64,000 nucleotides of DNA, from positions 62,001 through 126,000 of the forward strand of contig NZ_JAAIKD010000002.1 of NCBI RefSeq assembly GCF_010820555.1. Direction: 5' to 3'. Under the pieces are notes generated by a model. It made no database searches and was not told where the DNA came from. It saw nothing but the letters and a program-made list of their open reading frames with translations. A program made the position numbers and the translations under genes. The DNA comes from Psychroflexus aurantiacus (lineage in GTDB: Bacteria > Bacteroidota > Bacteroidia > Flavobacteriales > Flavobacteriaceae). Numbering within the stretch: position 1 is the stretch's first letter; each line of letters opens with the position of its first letter. Below, in pieces: positions 34,992 through 42,620 of this stretch.

Positions 34992-35087
34992 TTATTTAGA
35001 GTATACCTCTACAAGTTCTACATTAAAATTCGAATACGGCGGAATAGACTCTGTTGCTATTTCGTTATAGGATAAGTGGGATTGATT
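34992..35087 (-). pseudogene. Remnant of an FKBP-type peptidyl-prolyl isomerase (C-terminal 28-31 codons)
   Basis: On the minus strand this stretch reads HLSYNEIATESIPPYS, then FNVELVEVYSK and a TAA. It aligns with the end of FKBP domains, including the intact neighbour at 35241 (LAYGARQVGPIPANS then KFEVELLEV). Upstream of about 35087 the frame meets a stop and nothing FKBP-like continues, so only the tail of a former gene survives. The intact fusion gene lies 154 nt further upstream on the same strand with its own terminator. It looks like a decayed tandem paralogue. The csbD-side hairpin would have been its terminator. Confidence 0.6.
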
Positions 35088-35170
35088 TCATGTTTAGCTC
35101 TCTATGGGACTATGCTCAAAACTGATTAGTAATTGTATAATTGGTCTTTTTGCTTACCCTCTTTATATAA
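35088..35170. other. Non-coding spacer between the FKBP remnant and the PPIase terminator
   Basis: No gene or known motif is seen. In the 307-bp gap between csbD and the PPIase gene, this is the only part not covered by a terminator or the FKBP remnant; it may be further decayed remnant sequence. Confidence 0.4.
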
Positions 35171-35171
35171 T

Positions 35172-35215
35172 AAAAAACATTTACCATCAACATCTAGAGT
35201 TGACAGTAAATGTTT
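35172..35215 (-). terminator. Terminator of the nrnA-like/gldI/PPIase operon
   Basis: On the minus strand, a 17-bp stem with two mismatches (35199-35215 with 35175-35191, loop of 7 nt) is followed by a run of T (A at 35172-35177 on the plus strand). It lies 26 nt past the PPIase stop. Confidence 0.8.
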
Positions 35216-35240
35216 AAAAGCTAATTTATGGATAGTAGGA

Positions 35241-36287
35241 TTATTTGTCTACTTCGAGTAGTTCAACTTCAAACTTTAGAATGGAGTTTGCAGGAATTGG
35301 TCCAACCTGTCTGGCACCGTAAGCCAATTCAGCGGGTATAACGAGTTCAGCTTTTTCTCCGGTCTTTAGCAGCATAATTCCTTCGTCCCAGCCTGGAATA
35401 ACTCTTCCGGTTCCTACAGCAAATTCGATAGGTTCATCTCTGTCTAAAGAGGAATCAAATTTTGTTCCGTCCAGAAGATATCCTGAATAATGTACCTTGA
35501 CCATATCTCCGGCCTCTGGTGAAACTCCGCCTGGATTTTCGGTTGTGATGTTATAGCGAAGTCCGCTATCCGTCACTTCAAATCCCTCGCTGGCCTCTTC
35601 TAGTTTTTTCTCTAGTAAAGCCAGGGCTTCTTTTTTAGCTTCTTCAGCATTTTTTACACCTTCCTTAAAAGCTTCAACGGCATCAAATGCCTTAGCTTCA
35701 CTGCCTTTTCTTATGATATTGACGGTTTCTATAACTACATCTTCAACAGGTCGGTCTCCGGGTTTTTTTGTTTCCACTTTTCCAATGCTGTCGACAACGG
35801 CTTCACCAACGACAACTTTACCAAAAACGCTGTGTCTGCCGTCCAGATGTGGTGTTGGTACAAGCGTGATAAAAAATTGACTTCCGTTTGTACCTGGTCC
35901 GGCATTAGCCATAGAAAGCACTCCTTTTTCGTGCTTCAGATCGGGGTGAAACTCATCGGGGAAAGAATAGCCGGGTCCGCCCTGACCTGTACCCTGCGGA
36001 TCACCGCCCTGTATCATAAATCCATCGATAATTCGGTGGAAAATAAGGCTGTCATAAAATTTTTCATTCTGGAATTGCTCGTCAGCTTTAGGGTGATTCC
36101 CTTCAGCCAAAGCGACAAAGTTACCTACAGTCATAGGTGTTTTTTGATAGTAAAGCTCGGTGACAAAATCGCCTTCAGAAGTTTCGAACTCTGCGTAAAG
36201 TCCGTCTTCTAATTTTGGATATTCGGAGGCACAACTATAAATGAAGAGTCCTGCTAAAGCAATTAAAGATAATTTTAGTGTTTTCAT
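35241..36287 (-). CDS. Cyclophilin-FKBP fusion peptidyl-prolyl isomerase lipoprotein
   Basis: A 348-residue lipoprotein (lipobox IYSC, Cys19) carrying two unrelated prolyl isomerase folds. Residues about 30-195 are cyclophilin: YDSLIFHRIIDGFMIQGGDP, GVLSMANAGPGTNGSQFFIT and HLDGRHSVFGKV hold the active-site Arg, Phe, Gln and His. A charged helical linker follows (about 195-235). Residues about 250-347 are FKBP: VKVHYSGYLLDGTKFDSS, GRVIPGWDEGI and IPAELAYGARQVG. It should speed folding of envelope proteins in the periplasm. It is last in the operon after gldI (12 nt gap). Confidence 0.92.
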   Translation of the reverse strand: MKTLKLSLIALAGLFIYSCASEYPKLEDGLYAEFETSEGDFVTELYYQKTPMTVGNFVALAEGNHPKADEQFQNEKFYDSLIFHRIIDGFMIQGGDPQGTGQGGPGYSFPDEFHPDLKHEKGVLSMANAGPGTNGSQFFITLVPTPHLDGRHSVFGKVVVGEAVVDSIGKVETKKPGDRPVEDVVIETVNIIRKGSEAKAFDAVEAFKEGVKNAEEAKKEALALLEKKLEEASEGFEVTDSGLRYNITTENPGGVSPEAGDMVKVHYSGYLLDGTKFDSSLDRDEPIEFAVGTGRVIPGWDEGIMLLKTGEKAELVIPAELAYGARQVGPIPANSILKFEVELLEVDK

Positions 36288-36299
36288 TGTGTTCAGGTT

Positions 36300-36842
36300 T
36301 TAATCAATGTTTGTTTTAATTTTATTTAAGGTTACTCTGGCCTTTAAGGCAACGTGAGATCCGATCTTATCGTTATCACCATAATAGCCATAAGCCTGAT
36401 GAGAAGGGAAAAGAAAGGTGACCGTTTCACCTTCCTTCATCAGTTTAAGGCCCTGACGCAGGCCTGTAAAGATTTCTTCTTTATCGATAACATAAGCTCT
36501 CTCACCGAGTTCCTTTCTAGAATAGATGGTGTCCCCCTGTAAGGTGAGTAAATTGTAATTGAATTCAACTTCGTCACCAAACTCAGGCGTAAGGGTGTCC
36601 CTGTCATTCCTAGTATTATAATAGTACCAAAATCCATCTGCGGAAGTGATATAGGCTTGTGTTGAATCTTTTTTGATGAGCTCTCTGATATAGGACTCTT
36701 CTTTTTCAACAATAGCCTTATTCATTTTTAAGGACTTATTTGTAAAACTTTTAGAGGTTCTGCTTACTGGCTTTCTGGGTTCAGGTGACTTGCATCCCTG
36801 AAGCAAAAAGAGACATAACATTGCATATAATACTGTTTTCAT
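36300..36842 (-). CDS. gldI: Gliding motility-associated peptidyl-prolyl isomerase GldI
   Basis: A 180-residue lipoprotein (lipobox LLQGC, Cys17) with a C-terminal FKBP domain (FNYNLLTLQGDTIYS, IFTGLRQGLKLMKEGETVTF, FPSHQAYGYYGDNDKIG). In Flavobacterium johnsoniae GldI is required for gliding, presumably by assisting folding of type IX secretion or gliding proteins. The length, the lipoprotein signal and the position between an nrnA-like gene and a second PPIase match GldI loci. Its ATG overlaps the upstream stop by 4 nt. Gliding itself cannot be inferred from this gene alone. Confidence 0.85.
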   Translation of the reverse strand: MKTVLYAMLCLFLLQGCKSPEPRKPVSRTSKSFTNKSLKMNKAIVEKEESYIRELIKKDSTQAYITSADGFWYYYNTRNDRDTLTPEFGDEVEFNYNLLTLQGDTIYSRKELGERAYVIDKEEIFTGLRQGLKLMKEGETVTFLFPSHQAYGYYGDNDKIGSHVALKARVTLNKIKTNID

Positions 36843-37852
36843 GAGAGCTTTTCTTTGTAGGCATCCAACCTGTTTTCAAATTCTGTTAAAGTAGACTTGA
36901 GATCCAAATCACTTTTTCCTCCGGCTGCATTTTTATGACCTCCGCCATGGTAATGTGCTCTGGCAAATGTATTCACGTCAAAATCGCCAATAGATCTAAA
37001 GGATATTTTTATAATCTCCTCGGCTTTATTTTCAATAAAAATCACTGCAAATCTAATGCCTTTTAAGGATAAAGCATAATTCACAAAGCCTTCCGTATCT
37101 CCTTTCTTGAACCCATGGGTATTGAGATCGTCCTGAGTCAGGTAGGTATAAGCGGTATTAAAGTCTTCCAGGACTTTCAAATTCTGAAGTGCCTGACCAA
37201 GCAAATGAAGTCGGCTTTCTGCGTTATTATCATAGATGTCCTGATGAATCTGACTGTTTTTTGCTCCCGCATCTATCAAATCTGCAATGATTCGGTGCGT
37301 TTTGCTGGTGGTTGAAGGGAATCTGAACGAGCCTGTATCCGTCATTATGCCTGTATACAGACAACTTGCTACTTCTGCAGTTAATTTCTGTTCTGAATAT
37401 TCTGTCGTTATAAACTCATATACAAGTTCGCAGGTTGAAGCGATATGCGTATCGACAAGCATAAACTCAGCATAATCTGAAGGTTCCTGATGATGATCTA
37501 TCATCACAAATCTGGTGTCCAGGGCTTTGAGAAACTCTCCCAGGTTGCCGGTTCTGCCAAAATCATTGAAATCTAAAGTAAAAACAAAATCAGAATCCGC
37601 TAATTTTTTTTCACACTGTTCCTTATCTGCATCGTAGCAAAGCACCGTGTTTATACCAGGAAGCCACTTGAGAAAATCCGGAAAGCCGTTAGGCATGATT
37701 ACCTGGGTTGAAATACCAAGCTGCTCCAGGAATAAAGAAAGTCCCATAGTGGAGCCTAAAGCATCCCCATCTGGATTTTTATGACCTATAATGCTTACTT
37801 TTGAATTTGAAGACAACTGGCTTTTAAGACCTTCGATTGTTTTTTTTCTCAT
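36839..37852 (-). CDS. DHH-family phosphoesterase, NrnA-like (nanoRNase/pAp phosphatase)
   Basis: A 337-residue cytoplasmic DHH/DHHA1 protein. The metal-binding motifs are SIIGHKNPDGDALGS near the N-terminus, DFNDFGRTGNL, MIDHHQEP (the DHH signature) and TGIMTDTGSFRFPST; the DHHA1 end has HYHGGGHKNAAGG. NrnA-type enzymes degrade 2-5 nt RNAs and can hydrolyse pAp or cyclic-dinucleotide products. I start at ATG 37852; the alternative TTG at 37861 sits inside a -7 promoter box. It heads the operon with gldI. Confidence 0.88.
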   Translation of the reverse strand: MRKKTIEGLKSQLSSNSKVSIIGHKNPDGDALGSTMGLSLFLEQLGISTQVIMPNGFPDFLKWLPGINTVLCYDADKEQCEKKLADSDFVFTLDFNDFGRTGNLGEFLKALDTRFVMIDHHQEPSDYAEFMLVDTHIASTCELVYEFITTEYSEQKLTAEVASCLYTGIMTDTGSFRFPSTTSKTHRIIADLIDAGAKNSQIHQDIYDNNAESRLHLLGQALQNLKVLEDFNTAYTYLTQDDLNTHGFKKGDTEGFVNYALSLKGIRFAVIFIENKAEEIIKISFRSIGDFDVNTFARAHYHGGGHKNAAGGKSDLDLKSTLTEFENRLDAYKEKLS

Positions 37853-37858
37853 AGATTT

Positions 37859-37866
37859 CAAATGTA
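37859..37866 (-). promoter_or_regulatory. Putative -7 box of the nrnA-like/gldI/PPIase operon
   Basis: TACATTTG on the minus strand matches TAnnTTTG; a TTG lies 16 nt further upstream. The ATG at 37852 is only 6 nt beyond the box, so the transcript would be nearly leaderless. Confidence 0.5.
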
Positions 37867-37924
37867 CGAATTCTTAATAATGCAATAACACTGGAAGTTC
37901 TAGATTTGCCTAAAATATTTAAAC

Positions 37925-38971
37925 ATGAACACTAGATTTTTAGTACTGGTTTTAGCTTCTGTTATGTTAGGGTCCTGTAGGCCTAATACCGAACAACCAG
38001 CTGATGCTGAACAGATAACCAGCTTTAGAATTGCTCTTGGAAGTTGTAACCGTCAGGACATGCCGCAGGATTACTGGTCTGTGATTCAAAAAGATTCTGC
38101 AGATATTTTTATTTGGGGAGGAGATAATATCTATGCCGATACACCGGATATGGACCTGATGGAGGCCAAGTACGATAGTCTTAAAAATAACCCTTATTAC
38201 CAGACTTTTGTGAGTAAGCTTCCTTACGGCCCTATGGGGGTTTGGGATGACCATGATTACGGTAAAAATGATGCCGGTGAAGGCTGGGAATACAAAGACG
38301 AAGCAAAGACCCTCTTTATGGATTTTATGGATATAGATTCCACGCACGCCATGGCAAACCGAGGCGGGATTTATCATGCTGAGGTTATTGATGCCGGGGA
38401 TAAAAGCATTAAATTCTACATGCTGGATATGCGTTACTTTAGAGATGGTTTGTTGGAGGCGGAAGCTTCTGATAAGAGGTATCAGCCACATAGCTCACAG
38501 GATTCCACCCTGCTTGGTGAGGCTCAGTGGGACTGGCTGGAGCAGGAATTTAAAAAGTCTGAAGCGGACTTCAATATCATCGTGAGCAGTATTCAGTTTC
38601 TATCCAGCGAGCACGGATTCGAAACCTGGGGTAATTTTCCTCACGAGGTTGAGAAATTACAAAGCTTATTACTAGACTATTCACTTGATAATGTTTTGAT
38701 GTTAAGTGGGGACAGACACATTTCAGAATTTTCACAAAAGAAAATCGAGGGTTTGGATTATATGTTAACTGATTTTACGTCCAGTGGCTTAACCCATTCG
38801 TATGCATCTTATGATGGAGAGCCAAACCAGTACCGAGTAGGAGAAGTTGTAGCTCAAACCAGCTACGGGATTGTCGATCTGGATTTGGAAGTTGAAGAAG
38901 CGGACTTAAAAATAAAATCGACTAAAGACGGTCATGTGATTCAAAATTTAAAGCTGAGTTTCTCAAAGTAA
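37925..38971 (+). CDS. PhoD-like alkaline phosphatase/phosphodiesterase lipoprotein
   Basis: A 348-residue lipoprotein (lipobox MLGSC, Cys18) with the metallophosphatase fold of the PhoD class. Metal-binding motifs are IALGSCNRQ, IWGGDNIYAD, GVWDDHDYGKND and LSGDRHISEFS. Such proteins cleave phosphomonoesters or diesters outside the cytoplasm. It is shorter than secreted PhoD and lacks its N-terminal Ig-like domain, similar to many Bacteroidota forms. No Pho-box is recognised. The true substrate is unknown. Confidence 0.85.
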   Translation: MNTRFLVLVLASVMLGSCRPNTEQPADAEQITSFRIALGSCNRQDMPQDYWSVIQKDSADIFIWGGDNIYADTPDMDLMEAKYDSLKNNPYYQTFVSKLPYGPMGVWDDHDYGKNDAGEGWEYKDEAKTLFMDFMDIDSTHAMANRGGIYHAEVIDAGDKSIKFYMLDMRYFRDGLLEAEASDKRYQPHSSQDSTLLGEAQWDWLEQEFKKSEADFNIIVSSIQFLSSEHGFETWGNFPHEVEKLQSLLLDYSLDNVLMLSGDRHISEFSQKKIEGLDYMLTDFTSSGLTHSYASYDGEPNQYRVGEVVAQTSYGIVDLDLEVEEADLKIKSTKDGHVIQNLKLSFSK

Positions 38972-38999
38972 GAAGTAAGTAAAAGTCTTTAGAATTGCT

Positions 39000-39007
39000 T
39001 ACTTTTG
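39000..39007 (+). promoter_or_regulatory. Putative -7 box for ndk
   Basis: TACTTTTG followed by CA fits TAnnTTTG and ends 23 nt before the ndk ATG. No -33 element at standard distance. Confidence 0.5.
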
Positions 39008-39030
39008 CAGCTTAAATAAAAAACAAGACA

Positions 39031-39450
39031 ATGGCAGGAAATAAAACATTTACCATGCTTAAGCCAGATGCAGTATCTAAAGGCTATACAGGAGATATCC
39101 TTAAACAAATTACTGGATCAGGTTTTAGAATTGTTGCGCTCAAAATGACGCAAATGACAGAACAGGATGCTAAAACCTTCTACGAAGTTCATAAAGAGAG
39201 ACCTTTTTACGGAGAACTTGTTGAATATATGACAAGTGGTCCTATCGTAGCAGCGATTCTTGAGAAAGAAAATGCGGTTGATGATTTCAGAACTTTGATT
39301 GGTGCTACCAATCCTGAAGAGGCTGCTGAAGGCACGATTCGTAAAAAATATGCAGCTTCCATCAGCGAAAATGCTATCCACGGAAGTGACAGCGATGAAA
39401 ATGCAACTATTGAAAGCAATTTTCATTTTTCAGGAAGAGAGCAGTTTTAA
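39031..39450 (+). CDS. ndk: Nucleoside diphosphate kinase
   Basis: Balances NTP pools by transferring phosphate between nucleotides through a phospho-His intermediate. The 139-residue protein contains [39 protein letters not shown] and the active-site segment [12 protein letters not shown]... (here [13 protein letters not shown]) with the catalytic His in NAIHGSD. Typical hexameric NDK length. It is monocistronic, with a -7 box before it and a strong bidirectional terminator after it. Confidence 0.95.
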   Translation: MAGNKTFTMLKPDAVSKGYTGDILKQITGSGFRIVALKMTQMTEQDAKTFYEVHKERPFYGELVEYMTSGPIVAAILEKENAVDDFRTLIGATNPEEAAEGTIRKKYAASISENAIHGSDSDENATIESNFHFSGREQF

Positions 39451-39468
39451 ATCTAATATGACTAAATT

Positions 39469-39502
39469 AAAAAAGGCTGTTTCATTTGAAACAGCCTTTT
39501 TT
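39469..39502. terminator. Bidirectional terminator after ndk
   Basis: Perfect 15-bp stem: 39469-39483 pairs with 39488-39502 around ATTT, with six A at one end and six T at the other. It separates ndk from the convergent beta-barrel gene. Confidence 0.93.
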
Positions 39503-39519
39503 GTTAATATATTAATGAA

Positions 39520-40017
39520 TTAAAACCCAAATTCTAGACCTATGTTAGCAACATCAAAAGAGCCTCCTCCGTCAAAGGTAATTACTTTATAAGCAAAAAC
39601 AATATCTAATGTTGGAGTTACGCCAAATTGAACCTTTGGGGCGTAATAAAATCCACCATTATTTCCACTAGGACTAATACCCAAAGCATAACCTATGTCT
39701 GCGCCAAAAGTTAACTTTTCAGTGGCGTTAAAACGAGCAGCAGCAGCGAGTGGTAAAAAACTAAAATCTGGAACATCGATAGTCGTAGATGGTACTAGTT
39801 GATAATCTTCTTTAAAATAGTAATGATAACCAGCGGTGAGACCAAAGTCAAATTTTTCAGAAGCTTCCCATAAATAATTCAAATCTAGGTTAAGACCAAA
39901 AGTTAAAGACTCTCCTTGACCAAATTCTAAAGCTCCACTTAGACTAACGTTAGCTTCTTGAGCATTCATACTTAAAGTTGAAATTAAAAATGCTCCTAAT
40001 ACGATGATTTTTTTCAT
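39520..40017 (-). CDS. Small outer-membrane beta-barrel protein, function unknown
   Basis: A 165-residue protein with a signal peptide (MKKIIVLGAFLISTLSMNAQ) followed by alternating polar/aromatic strands and a C-terminal Phe (NIGLEFGF), the signature of an eight-stranded-type outer-membrane barrel. No specific family is recognised. It lies 100 nt downstream of rny on the same strand but probably has its own promoter. Confidence 0.7.
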   Translation of the reverse strand: MKKIIVLGAFLISTLSMNAQEANVSLSGALEFGQGESLTFGLNLDLNYLWEASEKFDFGLTAGYHYYFKEDYQLVPSTTIDVPDFSFLPLAAAARFNATEKLTFGADIGYALGISPSGNNGGFYYAPKVQFGVTPTLDIVFAYKVITFDGGGSFDVANIGLEFGF

Positions 40018-40117
40018 GATTAATTATTTTATATAAATTAATCGGCAAAATATTAATTAACTATAACTCATTCCGAAAATGTTAATAATAATTAACTTTA
40101 AAGTCAATCTTTTGTCA

Positions 40118-41680
40118 CTACTTGGCAATATTAATCGCTCGCGTTTCACGTATCACAGTCACTTTTACCTGACCTGGATACGTCATGTCGGTTTGAATTT
40201 TTTGTGAGATTTCAAAAGATAAAGCAGAGGCTTTTTCATCGGTTACTTTTTCGCTTTCCACTATCACTCTCAATTCTCTACCGGCTTGAATAGCATAAGC
40301 TTTTTTGACGCCACCAAAACCAAAGGCGATGTCTTCAAGGTCTTTTAGTCGCTTCACATAAGAGTCCAGGACTTGTCGTCTGGCTCCGGGTCTGGCGCCA
40401 CTTATCGCATCACAAACCTGCACCAGAGGAGAAAGTAAGGAAGTCATTTCCACTTCATCGTGGTGAGCTCCAATCGCATTACAAATTTCAGGTTTTTCAC
40501 CGTATTTCTCCGCCCACTGCATTCCTAAAATAGCATGTGGAAGTTCGGTTTCATTTTCTGGAACTTTACCAATATCATGAAGTAATCCGGCTCGTTTGGC
40601 AAGTTTTGGATTGAGTCCGAGTTCTGAAGCCATGATGCCGCAAAGGTTGGCGACCTCTCGGGAGTGTTGCAGAAGATTCTGTCCGTAAGACGATCTGTAT
40701 TTCATTCGTCCTACCATCTTTACAAGCTCCGGGTGTAAGCCGTGAATCCCAAGATCGATGATGGTTCGTTTACCTATATCTATAATTTCTTCATCAATCG
40801 CTTTTCTGGTTTTCTTGACGACTTCTTCAATTCGTGCCGGGTGAATACGGCCATCGGTTACCAGTTTGTGTAAGGATAATCTGGCCACTTCACGACGTAT
40901 GGAGTCAAAACAGGATAAGATAATAGCTTCCGGAGTGTCATCGACGATGATTTCCACACCAGTCGCCGCCTCTATAGCCCTTATGTTTCGACCTTCCCGT
41001 CCAATAATTCTACCTTTAACGTCATCGCTTTCCAAATTGAAAACCGATACACAGTTATCAATAGCTTCTTCAGTTCCAACCCTTTGAATGGTGTTGATCA
41101 CTATTTTCTTAGCCTCCTGCTGGGCGGTCAGCTTAGCTTCTTCAACCGTATCCTGTATCATCTGCATGGCTTCGGCTTTAGCGGTTTCCTTGAGCGATTC
41201 CATAAGCTGAGCCTTGGCATCTTCTGCACTCAGGCCGCTAAGGACTTCGAGCTGATCGATTTTACGCTGAAGGATCTTGTCGATTTCTTCCTGCCTTTTT
41301 TCGAGGTATTCTGTTCGGTAGGTATAATCTTTAAGCTTGTCTTCAAGCTCTGTATTTAGTTTCTTGTTTTTGGCAAGCTCATTGGAAACCTGAGATTCCT
41401 TGTCTTTTGTTCTTTTTTCGGCTTCGCTTATTTTTTGATCTCTGCTAAGAATGACTTTTTCATGCTCAGATTTGAGTTCAATAAATTTTTCTTTGGCCTG
41501 AAGGATTTTGTCTTTTTTGACGCTTTCACCTTCTTTTTCAGCCTCTCTAATGATTTTTTGAGCTTCTTTCTCGGCGCTTTTTACAGTGCCGGTAGCAGTT
41601 TTACTGTCGATGGTTTTCGAAATTATAAAACCGATGATAAGTCCAGCAATTGCTGCTATTATAATAAATGTAATTTCCAT
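40118..41680 (-). CDS. rny: Ribonuclease Y
   Basis: A membrane-anchored endoribonuclease that starts mRNA decay. The 520 residues contain an N-terminal transmembrane helix ([19 protein letters not shown]), a long Lys/Glu coiled coil to about 190, a KH domain ([21 protein letters not shown]) and an HD domain with [13 protein letters not shown]. Length and domain order match RNase Y. It is downstream of a probable 6S RNA and zapA on the same strand. Confidence 0.95.
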   Translation of the reverse strand: MEITFIIIAAIAGLIIGFIISKTIDSKTATGTVKSAEKEAQKIIREAEKEGESVKKDKILQAKEKFIELKSEHEKVILSRDQKISEAEKRTKDKESQVSNELAKNKKLNTELEDKLKDYTYRTEYLEKRQEEIDKILQRKIDQLEVLSGLSAEDAKAQLMESLKETAKAEAMQMIQDTVEEAKLTAQQEAKKIVINTIQRVGTEEAIDNCVSVFNLESDDVKGRIIGREGRNIRAIEAATGVEIIVDDTPEAIILSCFDSIRREVARLSLHKLVTDGRIHPARIEEVVKKTRKAIDEEIIDIGKRTIIDLGIHGLHPELVKMVGRMKYRSSYGQNLLQHSREVANLCGIMASELGLNPKLAKRAGLLHDIGKVPENETELPHAILGMQWAEKYGEKPEICNAIGAHHDEVEMTSLLSPLVQVCDAISGARPGARRQVLDSYVKRLKDLEDIAFGFGGVKKAYAIQAGRELRVIVESEKVTDEKASALSFEISQKIQTDMTYPGQVKVTVIRETRAINIAK

Positions 41681-41692
41681 AATTGTATATAT

Positions 41693-41866
41693 AAAAAAAG
41701 CCTGTATTAGCCTAGTTTTGTATAAAACTCCGTGTAAACAGGTTTAGGGATACTCAGTTGATCAAGGATCCGCTGCACCGAAGTGGCGGCTTGCTTTAGC
41801 AACTGAAACTCACCCTTTTTAAATAGTAAATGTTGAGTTTATCAAAAAGGTACGACTAATACAGGC
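41693..41866 (-). ncRNA. ssrS: Probable 6S RNA
   Basis: On the minus strand the 5' segment GCCTGTATTAG (41856-41866) pairs perfectly with the 3' segment CTAATACAGGC (41700-41710), closing a rod about 165 nt long and followed by TTTTTTT. Inside are further stems around AAACTC/GAGTTT, then TCAGTTG/CAACTGA, and an apical CCGC-CAC-TTCG-GTG-CA-GCGG hairpin with a UUCG tetraloop, separated by internal loops. Size, terminal stem, central bubble and position directly downstream of zapA match 6S RNA, which binds RNA polymerase holoenzyme. No protein could be encoded here. Confirmation by covariance model was not possible. Confidence 0.75.
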
Positions 41867-41889
41867 AGTGTCGATTTATGTAATGAACG

Positions 41890-42183
41890 TTAGTTTAACT
41901 GGTTTTTAAGCATGTCATCCAGCGCTTCAAGTTTGACTTCTACTTGCTTCACCTCTGAAGATGAAGATAACTGGTTTTGTTCGATTTCTGCAGCAAATTG
42001 TAAGGCACTCATGGCCAAAACATCTTGTTTATCTCTTACGGCATAATCCTGCTCAAATTTCTTAATTACTTCATTGATTCTCTTGGCTGCTTTTCTAAGA
42101 CCTTCTTCTTGCTCTGGTCTTATGGTTAGCGGATAAACCCGGTCTGCAATCGATAATTTTATTTTGAATTTATCTGTAGCCAT
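41890..42183 (-). CDS. zapA: Cell division protein ZapA
   Basis: A 97-residue ZapA homologue that bundles FtsZ at the division ring. The N-terminal half has FKIKLSIADRVYPLTIRPEQEEGLRKAAKRINE, the usual beta-hairpin plus helix; the second half is the coiled-coil dimerisation helix. It follows the coiled-coil gene at 42185 by 1 nt and precedes the 6S RNA. zapA next to 6S RNA is conserved across several phyla. Confidence 0.9.
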   Translation of the reverse strand: MATDKFKIKLSIADRVYPLTIRPEQEEGLRKAAKRINEVIKKFEQDYAVRDKQDVLAMSALQFAAEIEQNQLSSSSEVKQVEVKLEALDDMLKNQLN

Positions 42184-42184
42184 T

Positions 42185-42475
42185 TTATTCTGCCAATTGA
42201 ATAATGCAAGTATCTATTTCCTTGATTAAACTATTTATTTTGAGTTTTGTTTCTCTTTTGTACTCGGTACTGCCCAGCATGGCGTTGGCTGTTTTGAGGG
42301 TTTTGTTTTCGTGTTGTAATCTTTCCAGTTCTGAATTTAATTCTGAAACTCTTGTAGACCTGGAATCAAACTCAGCTTTAAGATGGTTATATTCAACCTT
42401 TAAGGCTTCATGATTTGAAATCAATTTTTTCAAATTAACTTCTAAAGATTCAACGCTAATTAACAATTTACTCAT
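42185..42475 (-). CDS. Short coiled-coil protein upstream of zapA, possibly ZapB-like
   Basis: A 96-residue all-helical protein with heptad pattern (ISVESLEVNLKKLISNHEALK, then VSELNSELERLQHENKTLKTAN). There is no signal peptide. It is co-transcribed with zapA (1 nt gap), and a coiled-coil gene in this place is usual in Bacteroidota. A role as a ZapB-like divisome partner is inferred only from position and shape. Confidence 0.75.
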   Translation of the reverse strand: MSKLLISVESLEVNLKKLISNHEALKVEYNHLKAEFDSRSTRVSELNSELERLQHENKTLKTANAMLGSTEYKRETKLKINSLIKEIDTCIIQLAE

Positions 42476-42500
42476 TTATAACTTTCGCATTGCTTTAAAG

Positions 42501-42531
42501 CAAATTTAGCATCTATTAATGAATATGACAA
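42501..42531 (-). promoter_or_regulatory. Promoter for the coiled-coil/zapA/6S RNA cluster
   Basis: On the minus strand TTG (42529-42531) is followed after 20 nt by TAAATTTG (42501-42508), a full match to the Bacteroidota -33/-7 arrangement. It lies 25 nt before the ATG at 42475. Confidence 0.62.
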
Positions 42532-42596
42532 CCTACTTTTCATAAAATTCAAAATGAATAGCAAGGAATATTTCTAAACAATTGCAAAACATGCTT

Positions 42597-42604
42597 TAGA
42601 TTTG
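42597..42604 (+). promoter_or_regulatory. Putative -7 box for the M48 protease gene
   Basis: TAGATTTG fits TAnnTTTG and ends 16 nt before the ATG at 42621. It is divergent from the zapA-cluster promoter, 66 nt away. No -33 element seen. Confidence 0.5.
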
Positions 42605-42620
42605 CGGAAAAAATCCTCGA

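Noticed and set aside
37853-37861. TTG start of the NrnA-like gene at 37861
   Set aside because: It lies inside the -7 promoter box TACATTTG, and ATG 37852 gives a normal N-terminus.
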